Origin: Larimichthys crocea
Lineage: Eukaryota > Chordata > Actinopteri > Sciaenidae
DNA length: 64,000 nt
Assembly (NCBI RefSeq): GCF_000972845.2
Contig: NC_040012.1
Span: 12,274,930-12,338,929 of the forward strand
Reading direction: 5' to 3'
Part shown: positions 1 to 15,057 of the stretch, in pieces
Layout of the letters: every line of letters starts with the position of its first letter
Position numbering within the stretch: the first letter of the stretch is position 1
Translations under genes and position numbers: made by a program
The notes under the pieces: generated by a model
The model's input: the letters and a program-made list of their open reading frames with translations, nothing else
The model's database searches: none
What the model was told of the DNA's origin: nothing

Positions 1-3000
1 ACTGGTATTTTCTTCTTGGCAAAATTGGCATATTAGCTAAACCATAGTATGTTCATTGTGTGCACATATAGTAGTAACTATTGACCTTATACAAAGAAAC
101 TCCTCTCTCTTTACCTCCCCCTACGTCCCCTCCTCTCTCCGTTGCTGGAAAGGAAATGGCAGCTTGAGCACAGTTGAGAGCAGTTATGGCATTAGGACAA
201 CAGAGGCGTGGCTGGCCTTAAATGAGGGGACAAATTGTAGTGCAAGTAGGAGGGAGGGCCATCAGCCAGCAGTGGCACATGGGAGGTGGCCCCTGAGCAG
301 CCCAGCGGGGTCAAGCCGGCCTCCCTGCCATGTGAACAGGAAAGGTGTGTGAACTTTTGCCTTGTCCCGCTCAGTCCATCATCCAGCAAATGGAGCACAT
401 CAGCCACACTGGGGGAGAGAGCCTGGTTGGGGTGGGAGCCGAGAGGTGCATGGTGGGGGTAGGTGAACACCTCACACAGGCTCCCTTTGTGCTCTGGGCA
501 GAGGTTTGCATTACTACAGAGTTTGGGGGGGGCAGCTGCAAACTGCAGTAGGAAAGGGTATGTTGGAGCAATACAACGAGAAGACCATACTGTTGGAGCA
601 ATTACCACTTGGTCATTATCATGCTCAAACAGATGATCATCTATCTTCACATTTAAGTTGTCACCTGGTCCTTATTTTCTACTCAATAACCATTAATTTT
701 ATTGTGAGCTGTCACAAATAGAACCAAGTCCTTTATCTCCCACAACCAGTCAAACACAGGTGTAACTAATAACACAAATAATGGCAGTATTTCATGTAGC
801 TGTACCCATAATGAGGTATTGGCTCCTTAGCATGGCTTACTGGCACAACTTAATGCAACATTATGCAACTTTTCTACCATAAAGTAGTAATTTTGATGCT
901 ACTTTGAATTGTATCGACTGAATGGTGCCTCTGTCATTCCCACTGCTGCACGCCTGTTCTCAGGCACGTAACGCTTTATGGCACTAAGTCACACACCACC
1001 AATTATTTCACCTATTTTGGTGAGACTGAACTCATATTTTGTGAAGAGCGTGTTTTCTGGTTTTCCCCCTGATGTACTGGTGGACAGTAAAGTAACCTGT
1101 TGCGAAATATAGCTGTTGCTAGTTTAGCTTAGCTCAGTTTGTTAGCCGGGCTTCCCGGACTGTGAGCTCAGACCACCAGGGGAGTGTCGGTGTTTGTACA
1201 AGGCGTTTTGGACCACCGGAAAAAGGAGGTTTTCAGGCTGGGTGCAGGGGAAAGCTGGCAGACAGCAGCGGCAGTGTCGTGCCAGAGCTGGAGCTGGGCT
1301 TCTTGTTGTTGGACTATAATATTAGTAATAACAAATACACATATCTATGATAGTGGTATTGAACTGTGACACTGGCAGTGCTAAGTGTAATGTTACTATC
1401 TTTTTCTATTTACAAATGTCTGTCTCTGTTTGTGGGTCTGAGAATGTACATATACACACATAACAGTTGACGGTAAAGTAATATAGTTATGTATTTGCGT
1501 GTTGTAGTATGTGCCAGTGTATGTTATCATGTTGCATGTTAAAAACAGAGGTTATTTATTCTTCTTATATCTCATCAATTTGACCAATAGTAGTAGTGCA
1601 AACTTGGATACAAGCAAACTTATATCCTGTCTATTTCACTCACATACACAAACAAACACATCAGTTTCCATATTTACTTCCGTTTGTACTTTGTTTACTC
1701 ATGCACCCATTCACACACTTGTACTTGCCCTTGCATCGCATACCAGCCCTGTACAACCAAATTTAACAAAACTGATACTCCACTGTAACTGACTCTATTC
1801 CAAGATCTAAGTAAATATAGCAAGCCAGACTGCTCTACTTCCTCCCGATGGGAGCTGAGTGGGAGTTCAAAAAGATTTAGAGGAACAGTTAAAACCTGAA
1901 TATTTTAAGATATGTTTATTATTCCAGAATAGATGTCAAGATATTTCAGTGAATTTCCTATGATGTGGCTGTTTATAGCTCACACTGTTGTCAACGATCC
2001 TTTCCAGCAAAGCTGCCATCAAGAGCATGTTTTTGATCATTCATAGGAATCATGGATCATTTTTCCAGATCATGTTTGTTGTTGCAGTATATTAAATAAT
2101 AATTAGCGTTTACTGTTTCTGAACTACTTGAAGGATGAAGAACAAACCTTACTAAGGTGACCACATTGCCAATTAGCAAATATGAGATTAGGAAGGATGG
2201 GCTAACTGAGAAATGGGGGATTAGGAAATGGAGACTGCCTGATGAATTAATCATAAATAAAATTTGTATTTACAGTATGTATTGAGGTATGGACAGTTTT
2301 TTTTCTATAACTGAAATGTAGGAGATTGATAATATTAGTCTGTTAAACATGGGCTTTTTCAGTCAGCTCAAAGAGACAAAAAATAAAAAGATCCATGGGC
2401 ACTGTTACAAGACTTGATTGTGAAATTCAGTCATGTAATCTAATTAAGATGTCACTAAGTGGATAGAATATTGAAGGGAAAAAGCCACAGATTTTGTCAA
2501 TCTGTACGATTGATTTAATTAACTGCAAATCTCATGCTGTGACCCCTGTAATCCTGTTTTTTTGCCTTTTTTCACCCGGTAAAAATTAAAGTTTAACTAT
2601 AAATAGAGGTGGATAATGCAGTTGACCCGAGGGGTTAATTCTCAGGCTTTTGGATGCTTTCATCCCCTGGAGGCCCTTAGTCCATGCTCTCCTCAGGTTA
2701 CATTGCCATGAACTCGAGAACCACCACAAGGAAATGAGTTCATATGGAGAAATGAAGCCAGGATTTGCTCTGCTCGGGCACCTTTGTAGGCACTCCCAAG
2801 ATGAGAGGCCAGTAACAGGCTGAGCCTAAGTCTCGATTAATACCCTGATTCCATACCACGTCATGAGGTCAGTTAGAATTCAAATAAGGAGAGAAATCAT
2901 GGAATGAAATGAGTGAATAACCAAATGCTCCACAGCAGACATGATGGTTTGGGTGGAACGTGCAGTAGCTTTCCTTTTTCAACACCTGTCAGAAAGATAG

Positions 3001-5327
3001 ACAAACTTACATGTGAGAAAGAGAAAAACTTAAATGAAATGTCTCAATTAATACCAGATGAAAGGGCTTGTTGAGTACTGAAACTCTGAGCTGTGTCTGT
3101 GCATGCCGCCAAACCAGCGGCTTTTTCTGACTAATTGTTCCTTTACATAATCCTAAAATGTTTTTACATAATCTCAAATGCTGTTTACACATGAAAACTC
3201 CACAGGATTAGTATTATAAAGTACTTCACAGTGCCAGGATAAATATACATCTTATGCGACAGGCCCAACTGTTTCAGCATTTATCTTCCTACATTTATTC
3301 ACCTAATCAAAATACAGTTGGATAAATAGATATATGTGGCCTGAGTACACACACAGAAGTCAAACAGCAATGACACGTCAGTCAGTCCGCGCCAGTATTT
3401 CCAGTATTTATTTGACCATGTTGGTGACACTTAGGACCCGAGGCCATGGGATTTATGTCACACTAATATGTTTTATGCATCACGCTACAACGCGTTCACA
3501 CACCACACAAGTACACATACTCACAGTGTACAAACAAGCACACGTGTGTGTGCATAGCCACAAAAGCACTGATTGCCTGAGCAGCTGAGCTGAACTGAGG
3601 TCTGGAAGCTCCATTTGAAAGTGCTACTGTGGTAGACCTGAAGGTAAAAAGTGCCTCCTGGGGCTGTGAGCTCTGGGAAAAAGGCCATTGAAGATTTGCT
3701 ACTGGTGGCATCGAGTAACACATGGCCATCCTAACTTCTTAGTGTTATTCTTTTAAACTAAATTCACGGTACCCCAGTTGTAGTTGTACAATTAAAGCAT
3801 TGGATGTTCTGCTGATGTTCCTCACTTATAATATATACTACTGCTTCTTACTGCCGACCATTTTTCAAAGAGCTTCATAGTTGTTTTCCTTTCTTTCCAG
3901 GTAGTTTTTGATTATGGTTATTATCAGATTCTTGATTTCCTACAGACAGCTGATCCATCACACCTAATACGTTAAAAAAAATCTCTTTGCATGATACTGC
4001 AGGATTTAAAAAAAATGTAGATTCAAAAACAAATTTGATTTCATAAGTAAATGAATGGAAAGTTTGCCAGAGAGGTCGGAAAAATACATACAACAATGAG
4101 AAACGTTACATTCATGCTTTGTAGTAAATGGGCTAAAACACACAAAACCACTATGATGATCATTAAAAGGCCATTAAAGAGCTGTGAATGGATCACTGTT
4201 CTACATCAAGCAGAATAATACACAAGAGGAGAAAATGTCTCTGTCCCCAAAGTGTGTGTGGTCTTACAGGAAGTAGCGCACAGGTCCTGCAGTGTGATGC
4301 AAGGTTCATACGATTTATACGATATGTACATAGACACTGTTGACTTAAAAACGAAAAACAAGATAGCATCTAGACCAATAAATCTAAATGGTGAAAACTG
4401 CATACATTTTTAATTATGATCTCTTATCACACTTTGCCTTAAGTTCTTGTCCCATTGTAGAACGCCCTGCATGAATCCCTTACAGTGTGCAGCTAACTGC
4501 ACATGCCCAAAAAGATCCCCCACTACCTCTGCACCCCAAAACCCCAATGCATGCATTAATCTTACACACCCGAGAGGGAAAAATCCAGCAGCTGCCAATG
4601 CAGTCCCACCCAGCAAGCTGTGTCCCAAGAGTTCTACTAATTCCAAGGTCATGTAGATGCCTCAGCCCCTTTCCTCTCACCCGGTCTTCTTACCTCAGCT
4701 GCAAGGGAAGGAGAGGAAGTGAGGGAGAGAAAACGGTAGAGGAAGACTTTCAAAAGCAGCTCTGTCACAGACATTTGGCTGTGAAGTGAGAAGTTCTCTC
4801 GTGTAACAGATCTGAGAGCACAGATTACTCAGGTGTGATGGGGCATGTATTTCAGGAGGTGGGAGGACAGGGGAGGCATGGTGCTGTCTTCTGAGCTCTC
4901 TCCATCTTCAGTGATTGAATATTTCATTAGAGGCGCCGAGACCAGTACCAGACATTCCTAAATCTCCCTTCGCCTCAGTGACCTCGCTCTGGTGGCGGAG
5001 ACTAGAGATATGGCTTCTATTACTGCACTGGAGTCATGGCGGCTTGAACAAAATCTGACTTACTTTTGCAAATGTGAGAAAAAAAATCAGAAAACAAATA
5101 TGCCATAAAAACTCTATTATGATGCTTTTCATTACACACACAATATTGCATAAACAACGCTGATAGACATATTGTTTTATAAGTGTTCACAATGCAAATG
5201 CATAACAAATGCCTGCTGTTTACATTACTGACAATATAGATTTGGCTAGCTATAGCAAGTATGTAACAAAATATGTTTGTGTGACAACCCAAACTTTTAA
5301 AGATCATATTAGAAACTCTATTTTGAT
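1..5327. other. non-coding flank, no gene recognised
   Basis: No reading frame here looks like a known protein and I see no convincing exon. The sequence is mostly AT-rich. A more G+C-rich stretch lies at about 190-560. At 1110-1310 a TAGC-rich run is followed by G-rich sequence that may be an old mobile-element fragment, but I cannot name a family. The human neighbour beyond FOXC1 is GMDS; none of its exons were recognised here. Confidence 0.6.
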
Positions 5328-5437
5328 ATCCATCCATCCATTATCTGTAACCACTTATCCTCATCAGGGTCACGGTGGGGCTGGAGTCTATCCCAGCTGA
5401 CTTTGGGCGAGGGGCGGGGTACACCCTGGATAAGTCT
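5328..5437 (-). repeat. teleost interspersed repeat, LINE-like 3' end
   Basis: Read on the minus strand, this segment ends in a GGAT-repeat tail (plus strand ATCCATCCATCC at 5329-5340). It carries the blocks CAGCTGGGATA, GGATAAG and GTACCCCGCC in the order found in a repeat widespread in fish genomes. The short repetitive tail suggests the 3' end of a non-LTR retrotransposon. The family assignment is from recall. A diverged copy in the opposite orientation lies at 15058-15148. Confidence 0.75.
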
Positions 5438-8400
5438 CTATTCTGATATTTTCTGCTTAAATCCACTTAGTACTCGGTTTGGACTCCTATATGGGTTCAT
5501 ATTCTAACACGTGGTCATAAAAATGGTCCCCATACTGAAAATTGTATATTCTGACATGATGATATTGTGTTATGCAGCAGAGGAGGAACTCTGATGAGTG
5601 AGAGACTAAGAACAAGAAAATGCCACGTAACTGAATTTTTATCTTAGCAATTAATGTTTACCCAATGCTTCCCTATTTTCCCTGCTCTCTTTCCTCTTTT
5701 ACTTTTGGGACCCACTCTAACAACAGCATGCTCCTAGGGAACCATGTGCTTGAGTTCTGCATGAGTGAAGTCTTTTAGTCTTGTTTATTCAACACCTCTT
5801 TTCAGTACAGGAAATGTGTTGAAAGGATGCCTTCTTTGTATTGGTTATAAGTGAGATACTCACCGTAATAAATGGCAACTCCTGTCAGCAGCATGAACTC
5901 TACTGCTAACCTTGGATGTGCAGTGAAATGTTAAACTTGTGACAGAGGTCTTCAACAACCAACGTGCAGAAAATATTAGCCTACAATTCTCTCATAGAGT
6001 TCCAAAATAGTGAACTTGAATGAAAACAAACTGACCACCTGTTGTAAGTCATGCACAGAGCAGAGTTTTAGATTGTAGAATACAGCACTGTGGCTAAGCT
6101 TTTGTTTTCCCAGGTAATCAGGTTGTCTTTTTGTCCCCTTGCCAACCCCGTGTTTAATTCTAATTCAATCAGCAAGTCCATATGTTGTAATTTTTTTCAA
6201 GCATGAGAGCTATCTGGCTGTTGCATTAATCATCTCTTTAAGCCAACTCTCCCACCAGTGTCCAACAGACTCATTAGGTGAACCAGAGATGTGGCAGTCA
6301 TAAATCCTGTTGGGGGGTAGGCAATGGTATGTGACAACCATGGGAGAAATTATCAGCTAGGTAATCCACCATGTTGGCACAGAGACAAGAGGAGTTACCT
6401 ACAAGAAAGGGACGCAGGGAAGAGAAAGAGGTTAGGTGTCAGGCTACAGCATCCAATCCTCAGCGCAGGTTGGTGGGTAGCAGGACCCTGACAGTGGGAG
6501 ATGAATGGGAGGGAATTATCTACTCACTCGGCCAGATAATTGCTCCATTTGGCCCTGAGTTAGAGAATAGCTTCTAATTAGCTCCCTGCAGTCCCCTAGA
6601 CCTTCACTCCTCCCCCAAAAGAAAACACTCTCACACATGTTGGAGGTTCAACCAACTGGGTCACTTTGATGACACCTAAAAAGTAGCAAACTCTTCAGCC
6701 AGTTGGCAACATGGCTGATTTAAATTATTTTCCACTTTAAAAGGGAGGAAAAGTTCTGTGTCAGTAAACCCTGATTACCAATTTGGTGCGAGTCGTCTTT
6801 CACACTGTAGCTGTCACATGTGAGTGAATGATTTGCAGATCTGCGCTGTCATCTGCATACATTTCATTCAGTTTAGGTGCCTGTCATATGCAAATGATCA
6901 TGGAGTGATTAGATAATAGGCTAAGGGTGCCTTATGTGGGCAAATTACAACCCTTAGTAATATGTATTGTTACCTTGTCTTGTGATTAAATGAACACTTT
7001 GACACTCTCTTTCTATTGTGACGAGGTAGATGAGAAGATCGACACCCCTTTCGTTATTGTAGGGGTTAAGTAACAAAAGTAACAAAATTCACCAATCAAA
7101 ACCTCTTAAACTCACTCGTCACTTTATATCTCACCTTATATTTTATTTATTTAATCCATGCAAAAAGTGATGCTTTTTGAAAAGAGTCAGACTTGCAGTC
7201 TCTCCATACCTCCTGTCTTTATATTAAGTTAACAGGCTGCTGGCTGTATTGTTCCTAAATCATGGACAGATATAAAAGTGGTCTCGTCTCGTATAATTTT
7301 CCTATTCTCTCAAAGAGACGTCTGTTCTGTTCACTTTTAAACTGTACTGATATGTGCTATTGCTGTTCCTAAAATGCACTGCACTGCAAAGAGGGAACAT
7401 TACCACAAAGTTAATACACTAAATTTAAAGGACCTTTTGGGCTATTATCACCTCACCACTAATAAAGAGGGAATGTACCCTCCTCCCTGATAGGCAGTTT
7501 TCACCACCAGTGGGGGGCCATTTACAACTGAACGTCTCTAATTAGCATTCTGTTTATTTGTTCTCACAGTTCAAGAGCAACAAACCTCACCCATTTCCTC
7601 CTCTTGCTGATAGGATCCATAAACCCAGAGTCTCATCAGCAGTCTGGCCTGGTAAAGGCAAGAATTACACTGTAGCCAGGCTCTTGTCAAGTATTGTTGT
7701 GGGCTGTGCAGCAGTGTTGCAATGTGCATCAAACTTTGACCTTTGGAATAATGAATGTTTTCGACTCACGAATCCACATACCTTGCCAGGCCTTTTACAA
7801 ATCTCAAATCTCAATTCAAAGACGTTTAGACATAGGGGAAACAAAAGTCATTCAGTAGTATTAAAGATCAAACAGCCACAGTGGCCCAGTTGGGACTTGT
7901 GTGGGGAAGATAACCTCCAGCACTGGCAGCAGTAGAAGGCGGTGACAGCTTTAGTGCACATGCCTGTGTCCCTGCGAGTGGACTGCATGGGGACCCCTGA
8001 CATGCGGAAGCCTGCAGAGAGTACTGGGCTGCCGTTGGGGTTGAGTGGGGTTAAAGTGGGTGATGATAGTTGGAAGGATAGAGGGGTAGAAGAGGGTTTA
8101 AAGCATTGTGATAACCACCCCAAGAACTTCTCCCATTAGCTTCAGTTGAGTGGAGGACAGCAGGCCACAAGAGATATGGCATGGTGCAATTTTCAATGAA
8201 GGAACTGTCAAGCACTACTGTCAATGGAACAGTATCATAAAGGTTAAAACAAGCATTAAGCTTCTCCCCCTCAGTTAGTATTCATAGATTTTTCATGGCA
8301 GACTCAATTTCAGGTTCATATTTTCATAAATGTGGAATTCCATCTCATCTGTCAACTGTTTGTTTGAAGTGATTTGAGATAGCCCAATGTAACCACAGGA

Positions 8401-11400
8401 ACTAAGAGCTGTAGAGATTTCATTGGCAAAGGGGTGGGGATAATGGGAAAGGCACCCTGGGAAAATAAACCGCAGCCAGTGATCCCTGTATGCAACATAA
8501 TCCTTTCTCAAACTCCCCTGTTTATGGATGTTGGGATTTCTATCTGCAAGTGTGACATATTTCTCATCCAGATCACATGGCTGCCCATCAGAATAAAGGC
8601 GGTATGTATGGAGTGCAATGAGCAACAACGTGCTCGGTGCATTGTGAAACATGATGCTATCACGTGATTTGATGACTGAACGGGCATGTTCAGGTACAGG
8701 CAAATACTCAAACACGGACTCACTAACAGGCACAAACTAATGGAGGTTCAGCAGCTGTCCTCAGAGACAGCGGTATATCATTAAGTCATTAGTTATGTGT
8801 TATGTTTGACAAGCAGGGATTTATCACTTCTCCTTAAGAGGAAAATTAGGGGAAATAAAGGGCAAGAGAACAAAAAGTTTACTATGCAGGTAGATAAGAA
8901 ATGTGTAGTTAGCTGTAGTCATTCCAAGTCTTGTAAGTCAGACGTTATGTTCATGTGTTATATTCAAACCAAAACAGATCTTAAACACCATATAACCCAG
9001 TTTTGGCGACTTAAATACTGTATAAATCACCCTGTAAAGCCGGTATTGGTGAGTTGAGAATGTGTCACACATCACCTCTGGGAGAATGAGTGTAGCAGAG
9101 CTCAGCAAAGTGGATGGAGCTGATAAAGCTGGATTGTCTGGCTGTAATCAGAGCCAGATGTGGTCAGGCCCTCGCCATGGTGGTCCGACCACATCTGCTG
9201 TGTCAGGGGGAGAAGGAGAAGGGGGGGAGGGGCCACAGCTGGATGACCTCTGACCCAGAGAAGGGAACCACGAGCCAAGGCTGACAGCTGCCATGGACGA
9301 GGCAGGCGACCTGCTATCGTCTCTTTTGCTCACATGGTTTATGACTCTGCTCAAAAGTTTCAGATGATCTCTCCTCTACTAAACAACTTTCATGTTTACC
9401 AATGCTTTCTTTTTTTATTTGTCCAAGTATTTTATTTCTGTTACCACATAGTTGTGTAAGATGTTTTGAGATTGTGTTTACTTCCAAAAACAATACGAAC
9501 AAAAATATCAGTAGATAATGATCACATCTATTCATCAGTGTAAGGAACAAACAGATGAAATCTTCAGATGACCTGATCTGATACACAGTTATGAGTACAT
9601 TTACAGAAACATTGATGGTCTTACCTGTTAAAATAACTTGTTATGGCATCTTAAGCCATTGTGTTTTCAAACTGCTTCATGTTCACACTGCATATAGTTA
9701 ATCCAGTTTACTAAAAGGGTTCTTGTACACTAGCAAGCTCAAAAGCAATCTGATCTTGAAATAGAAAAAAACCCCCAGAAAAATGCAAACATCTGTGCTG
9801 ACTATAATTTATATGTTGCAGAGATTGAATGGCAACACAAGCATTTTTCTAGCAACGTTTCTATTTCGCATCAACTTAAATTACAAGAAAAAATACCAGT
9901 TAACTCTGATTTGCTTTACTTTTTGCTTTATTTTTAACATTATACCTCCTGAAAACATACGCCAGACAAAAGGCATATTGTAAATCCCCAAGTCTGAGAA
10001 GCTGGAAGCAGAAGTTAGGTGCAAACATAGCCCAGTAAAGCTGTCACTGCGGCAGGTAAACTGACATTATCTACACGTTCACTATTAACCCAGAGGCAGG
10101 AACTGCAGCTTGATGATGGACAGCTCTGTGGTTGAAGCTTGCCCGGGGCTATTAGTAGATCATTGGAGGAATTACTTTTCCCTCATGTCGTCTACTCTAT
10201 TCAGGAGGGGAAAAAAAGGGTAGGCCGATTGATGTGATTCAGCTGTTGAATGAGGAAAATAAGATATCAGCTGAGGTTAGACAGGGACATTTATCATGAT
10301 GCTGCAGTTTAAAATTTTCAAGCTTTTCTTATAAGTCTACAAATTGTCATTACAGGAGCAAAGTTATGTCTTTGACCACAGGATTACTTTTGTTATTCAA
10401 TTTTATCCTATATTTTCTGAGTAAAAATTCTTATTTTTTATTGCATCCCTTTGCTGGATTAATTCAGCACTTGGTTGAACTTGTGCTCTTGATGTGCATT
10501 TGACCTTACTTATATCCATTTTATGACCTCTTACCCTCTTGAATATCGTTGAATATGTCTTACATGTTTCATCAATACCCGACAAGGAACACCCAGCTTC
10601 AGCCAAAAAGCTGATATCCTTTATCACAATCCTTTCATATCTGTTCTTGATGGATACGAAGGGCATGCAGTCAAGCTTAACTCCCTATACTTCGGGCCTG
10701 TGTGGTGCAGTGATAGGGGTGAGTCGTCATCACCATGGCAGCGGGCGCTCTATCTCCTGTGCTTGATGATGGAATTGCCATAAAAAAAGAAATATATCTG
10801 TCTTCACAACACCAGAGACGAACAAGGTGCTTGAAGTATCGCCACGGCAACCCGTCTCCTTAGTTTCGATGCTTCAGGTGCCTCATATTTCGTTCCCTGC
10901 ACCCCCTCATTTTACTACAGCAAAGGTATGCATTTATCAAGAGGAAGAGACCTAAATCATTTCTTGCACCCAAGCTAGGGGTTGGAATGCCAGGGCTGAT
11001 ATGGCTGAACACACTTGTGCTTGAGTCTGCAGGCTTGCTTGTGTGCATGCCTCTGCTTATGTGCAGTATGTCTTGTTGCTGTTCTCTCTTCAGTGTGGGC
11101 TAACAGATGTGAGAGATGATTCCAGGTAACCAAGGTAAGAAAACCATCCATTTACAATTCAATTTATAGTTTAGAACCACCTGAGCTACAAACATATTTC
11201 AAGTAGCAATTCTCTGTGATATTTTTGGCAACCTTTAATACATCAGGGGCTATTTTAGGCACCTATTGTGAATGGTGGTTTGATTAGTAAGTAAAAACAG
11301 TCCAAAGAACGTTCCATAAATCTCTCCATTTCGGCACTAATTAATAAGTCCAGAAGCAGATGAGTTATTGCTTAGGCAAAGTGTTATTGCCAACTGTTAC

Positions 11401-13101
11401 TTGCCACCATGAATTAACCCATCATCACCTTAAATATATCTTATCATGAATTATTATCTGACTCGAAGTACAGGTTTGCCGTTAGAAGTGAGTCATTTAA
11501 GTCTACAGACACACCCATGGTGACACCAGCGTCATGTAAACAAATTCAAAACAAAGAGCAAAGAGGAAATACTTTTCATGTTTCTAATTATATAATAATA
11601 AATTATATCCTTACGGTGGTGAACAACAAATAAATAGACAGGTATGAACTTTGACTAAATGATTCTCTGTCACATCTAGAGAGCTAATGGATGTTTTGGA
11701 ACTGTGCAGCAACAATCCAGCTGATATTTGTTTTGCTTGTTTTGACTGATAAAGCTCAATAATCACACATAGCAACTGTGTTTTCATTTTATTTTTCTAA
11801 AAGCTTCACTGATGCAGTCTCTTCATTTGACGATGTCAGAAATCTTATCAATAACTTAATAAATTCCTTACTGTCTGTCTGTCACCAACAAAATTTAACT
11901 AAGTGTGTTTTTGCCAAGAGAAAAAATATCAAAGTAGGAGTAATGCAGTTTATAGGAGATGTAATTTCTCCTGACATCCTGTTATCAGCACCCAACACTC
12001 CATTACATAAGCGCGATAACACCCAGGACTATGCTACAAGTAATGGGGGGAAAAAGATAGAGAGCACAGGCACCTCCTTCAGAGCTCAGGCATTTCCTTC
12101 TGGGATATCCCCCTCTTATGACCTCTGAGGGGAAAAGGAGAGATGGTGGAGAGGAAAAAGTGAGTGTAAAAACTGGCAGGGTCCATTAAGGCGTGTCCTC
12201 CTGAGAGTTGAAGTGTAGCAAGCTACAATGACCTTTAATGGATTTGAGTGACAGGCAGTCAGTGCTGGATCAGCCGATGAGGAGTGGCTGGAAAGAGGCC
12301 CTTTCTCTATTGTTCTCCCTGTGACGTTCGCTGCCATGCTTCAGTGAGGGCAGGTGCTTTATGGGTGTCAAAATAGGAAGACCCACGGATAGGCTTGGCT
12401 GCTGTCCATGCTCCTCTGACATATGACAAAAGCTCCACTCTAACTACAGCACAAAAGGGAGACCAAAAGTGAGAGCAGGTCATTTACAAAGAGCTGCTGG
12501 AGACTCCGTGCTTTGCTTAAACGGGAAAAGGATGACTAACCTTTGGACTCAAATGAGTGTGTTCTGGAAAGATTTGGTCATCTCCTTTTTCTTCTTTTGT
12601 GAGTTTGCCATAATATGGATATCACACTGATAACTGTCTTTCCGTGGGTGATGAAATATGATCACCATCAACTACAGTGCGCACACACTTTTTGTCAATG
12701 TGACAAACAGCTCTCTTACTTTAAAAATATCACCAAAGATCAATCACAGACAGAATAGGTATGGTATTTTATTTTATTCAAAATCATGGAGATTAATATG
12801 ATGACAGGTCCAATGCAATGATAAATGAATAAAGGTCACAGATTAAGAATAGCAGAAGAGAACAGAACAGTGTCCAAATGAGGAGTAAAAGAAGGGGCCA
12901 AGTTGTTATCAAAGCCTAAGTGATTATTTTCCACAAGATTTTCCTGTCAGGATGTTATGAATGTCTCAATGTTTGGTGGACGGTGATAAATGGTGTCGCT
13001 TTTGCTCTGCTGATGTCATACAACAGCCTCAAGGCCTGACTTCCCCTCCAGTAAGTGTCAGCTGAAGGATGCACTCTTTTGTGTCCTGTCCTGGACAGAT
13101 G

Positions 13102-13103
<2 letters not shown>
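5438..13103. other. non-coding flank, no gene recognised
   Basis: No coding exon is recognised. Stretches of mixed composition without simple repeats, such as 6120-6300, 6780-6930 and 10080-10300, look more like conserved regulatory DNA than their surroundings, but this is only an impression. A perfect octamer ATGCAAAT (POU-type site) lies at 6888-6895. The rest is AT-rich and unremarkable. Confidence 0.5.

Positions 13104-13166
<63 letters not shown>
13104..13166. repeat. (GT)n microsatellite
   Basis: An uninterrupted GT/TG run of about 63 bp, roughly 31 units. Confidence 0.99.
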
Positions 13167-13167
<1 letters not shown>

Positions 13168-15057
13168 GAGTGGTACTAGATGTGTGTTCCATACTTTCCA
13201 TTAATGTAAAAGATCTTTGGGAGTATTTTAGCCATCCGTTACCCACATGTTTCCTCATTTTTAAGTTTCAGAAGCCTGAACGCATTTCTGTACAGAAGCA
13301 ATTAGATCTATCATCATTACAGTTGATCTAAGGGATATTATTTACACTAGTTACTGCATTATTGATTATATTTTATCCCCAGTATGTCCAATGTGAGAGT
13401 GGAATGTATTTATGTTGGCAAGTGAATAACGTTTCCTCTGCAATAATGTATGCCGTGGCATTACATTAACAAGTCTCTAAGCTTTGTTTGTTTTTATAGT
13501 GTATCTAGCCTTTACTTTGCAGTTGGGTGATCGGGGTTAGATTTCCTGTTGTGTAAAGAAAACCATGAGAGGAATGTTACTGCTTTCTAACCAAAATATG
13601 TATTAGACAGTTAAAAAATGTTTCCAATGTGATATCTCTGTGAGGTCCCAATGTGGAAATTAACTTTTCCCACAAACAGTGATTATTCAAGGATCGATCA
13701 TAGCTTAGAAACCATCAGGCTGTTTAAACCTTGGATTTCTCCATGTGTCAAAATGTACATGGAGCTCTAACACTGAACATCTAAAGAGTTTGGAGGTATG
13801 ATGTATCTTTTTATCACCTTCCCAAAAAACAGACTTGTAGGAACAAAAATGCAAGCTGCTCTAAATATAAGCTGCAAATGTTAGCATGGCTGATTAACTT
13901 AGTCTACTATCTAAAGCAGTAGGTGGCCAAGAAACATAGCAGCAGGGCAGCAGAGTTCAGGGACACTTGTAAGGTTTTTAATTTTCAATTTCTGGTGTCA
14001 GTATGGTCCCCGGTAGTGGCATAGGCCAGTCAAGTCCTTGCAGCAACAGACAACACATAGCCGTATGCTGCTTGCCAGACCAGGCCAATCTAATACTTAC
14101 ATTACTGAGGGGGTTTATGATTATGCCCGTCCCTATTTGGACTCGTTCTTGTTGAACTCTGATTGGTTCAGTTATTTTCATCATGAACAGTTTCCATGTG
14201 TCTGAAGTTTTTGTGGTGAACGTAATTAGTGAAAATGGCAAAAAGGAAAGTAGAGAAGAGATGAAAAAGAAATGGGTGAAGCAGAAATATTCCGAGCTCA
14301 AAAGTAAAAAAAAAAAATGTCAGTGCAGGATGCAGCTAAATGTGCCAAAATGACAAGTGAGAAGGTTGGTTGTTTTTGTCTCCAAATATTTGCGTGTGAT
14401 GATAAGCTATTACACATACAGTTTTTATTTGGTCTTTTTATGGGACTGCACTGCAGTTTTTGAGTATCCGAGTGAGCGCGTATGTGTAACTATTTTAGCA
14501 CTCAGTCACTCAAGTCACTTGATGTTTTCACATTTCAGTGCAAATGTTTGCAGTAGTTGGCAGTATACTGTGTTCCAGCTCACCTAGGCTCACCTGACCT
14601 GGTTTTGTTTTGATTCAGTGAGGTGCTTATACATAATGAGAAGGCAGACATCCTAAAGTGTAGTGTGAAGTGTGAAGGTCTTCAGCATCATCGGATTTTC
14701 TTTACAGCACAAAAATGGTCAGTATTGAAAAATTAATGCCAACAAAGTGTCTGCCCATGCCATATGGGCACTCACATTAAAGGCCTCTCCATCTCAAAGT
14801 CTCAGGCTGAATTTCTTTTCTAACTACACCTGCATTGACATCAACATCATCATCATGAACTAATTGCATTAGTTTATGGGGCTACAGTTTACATTAAAAA
14901 GCTCTATTCTTGACTAGCACATCAAAGTATTGTGTGGCAGCTGGTCCTGAAAGCTAGCAGAGTTTATGCTGTCAGCTCTATCTGCAGTGAACAATAAATA
15001 CATGTATACACTAAGCTGCCTAACAAGGTAATGTTATATAGGTGTATCATCATTACT
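13167..15057. other. non-coding flank, no gene recognised
   Basis: AT-rich sequence without a recognisable exon. A CTCF-like core (GCAGTAGGTGGC) occurs at 13916-13927 on the plus strand; a match of this quality is expected by chance in a window this size. A short A-run lies near 14309. Confidence 0.5.

Noticed and set aside
192..650. Open frame of 152 residues on the minus strand at the left edge
   Set aside because: Its cysteine, histidine and proline-rich composition looks like translated G+C-rich non-coding DNA, and no family is recognised.
7508..7525. CCACCAGTGGGGGGCC, considered as a CTCF site
   Set aside because: It misses important core positions (8 and 12). Matches of this quality are common by chance.
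10688..10730. Phrase TGTGGTGCAGTGATAGGGGT, compared with a tRNA-like promoter of a fish SINE
   Set aside because: Only a short stretch is similar. No second promoter box and no tail follow at the expected place.
13978..14301. Open frame of 107 residues on the minus strand, considered as a transposase fragment
   Set aside because: No catalytic or DNA-binding motif is visible, and the surrounding DNA shows no element ends.
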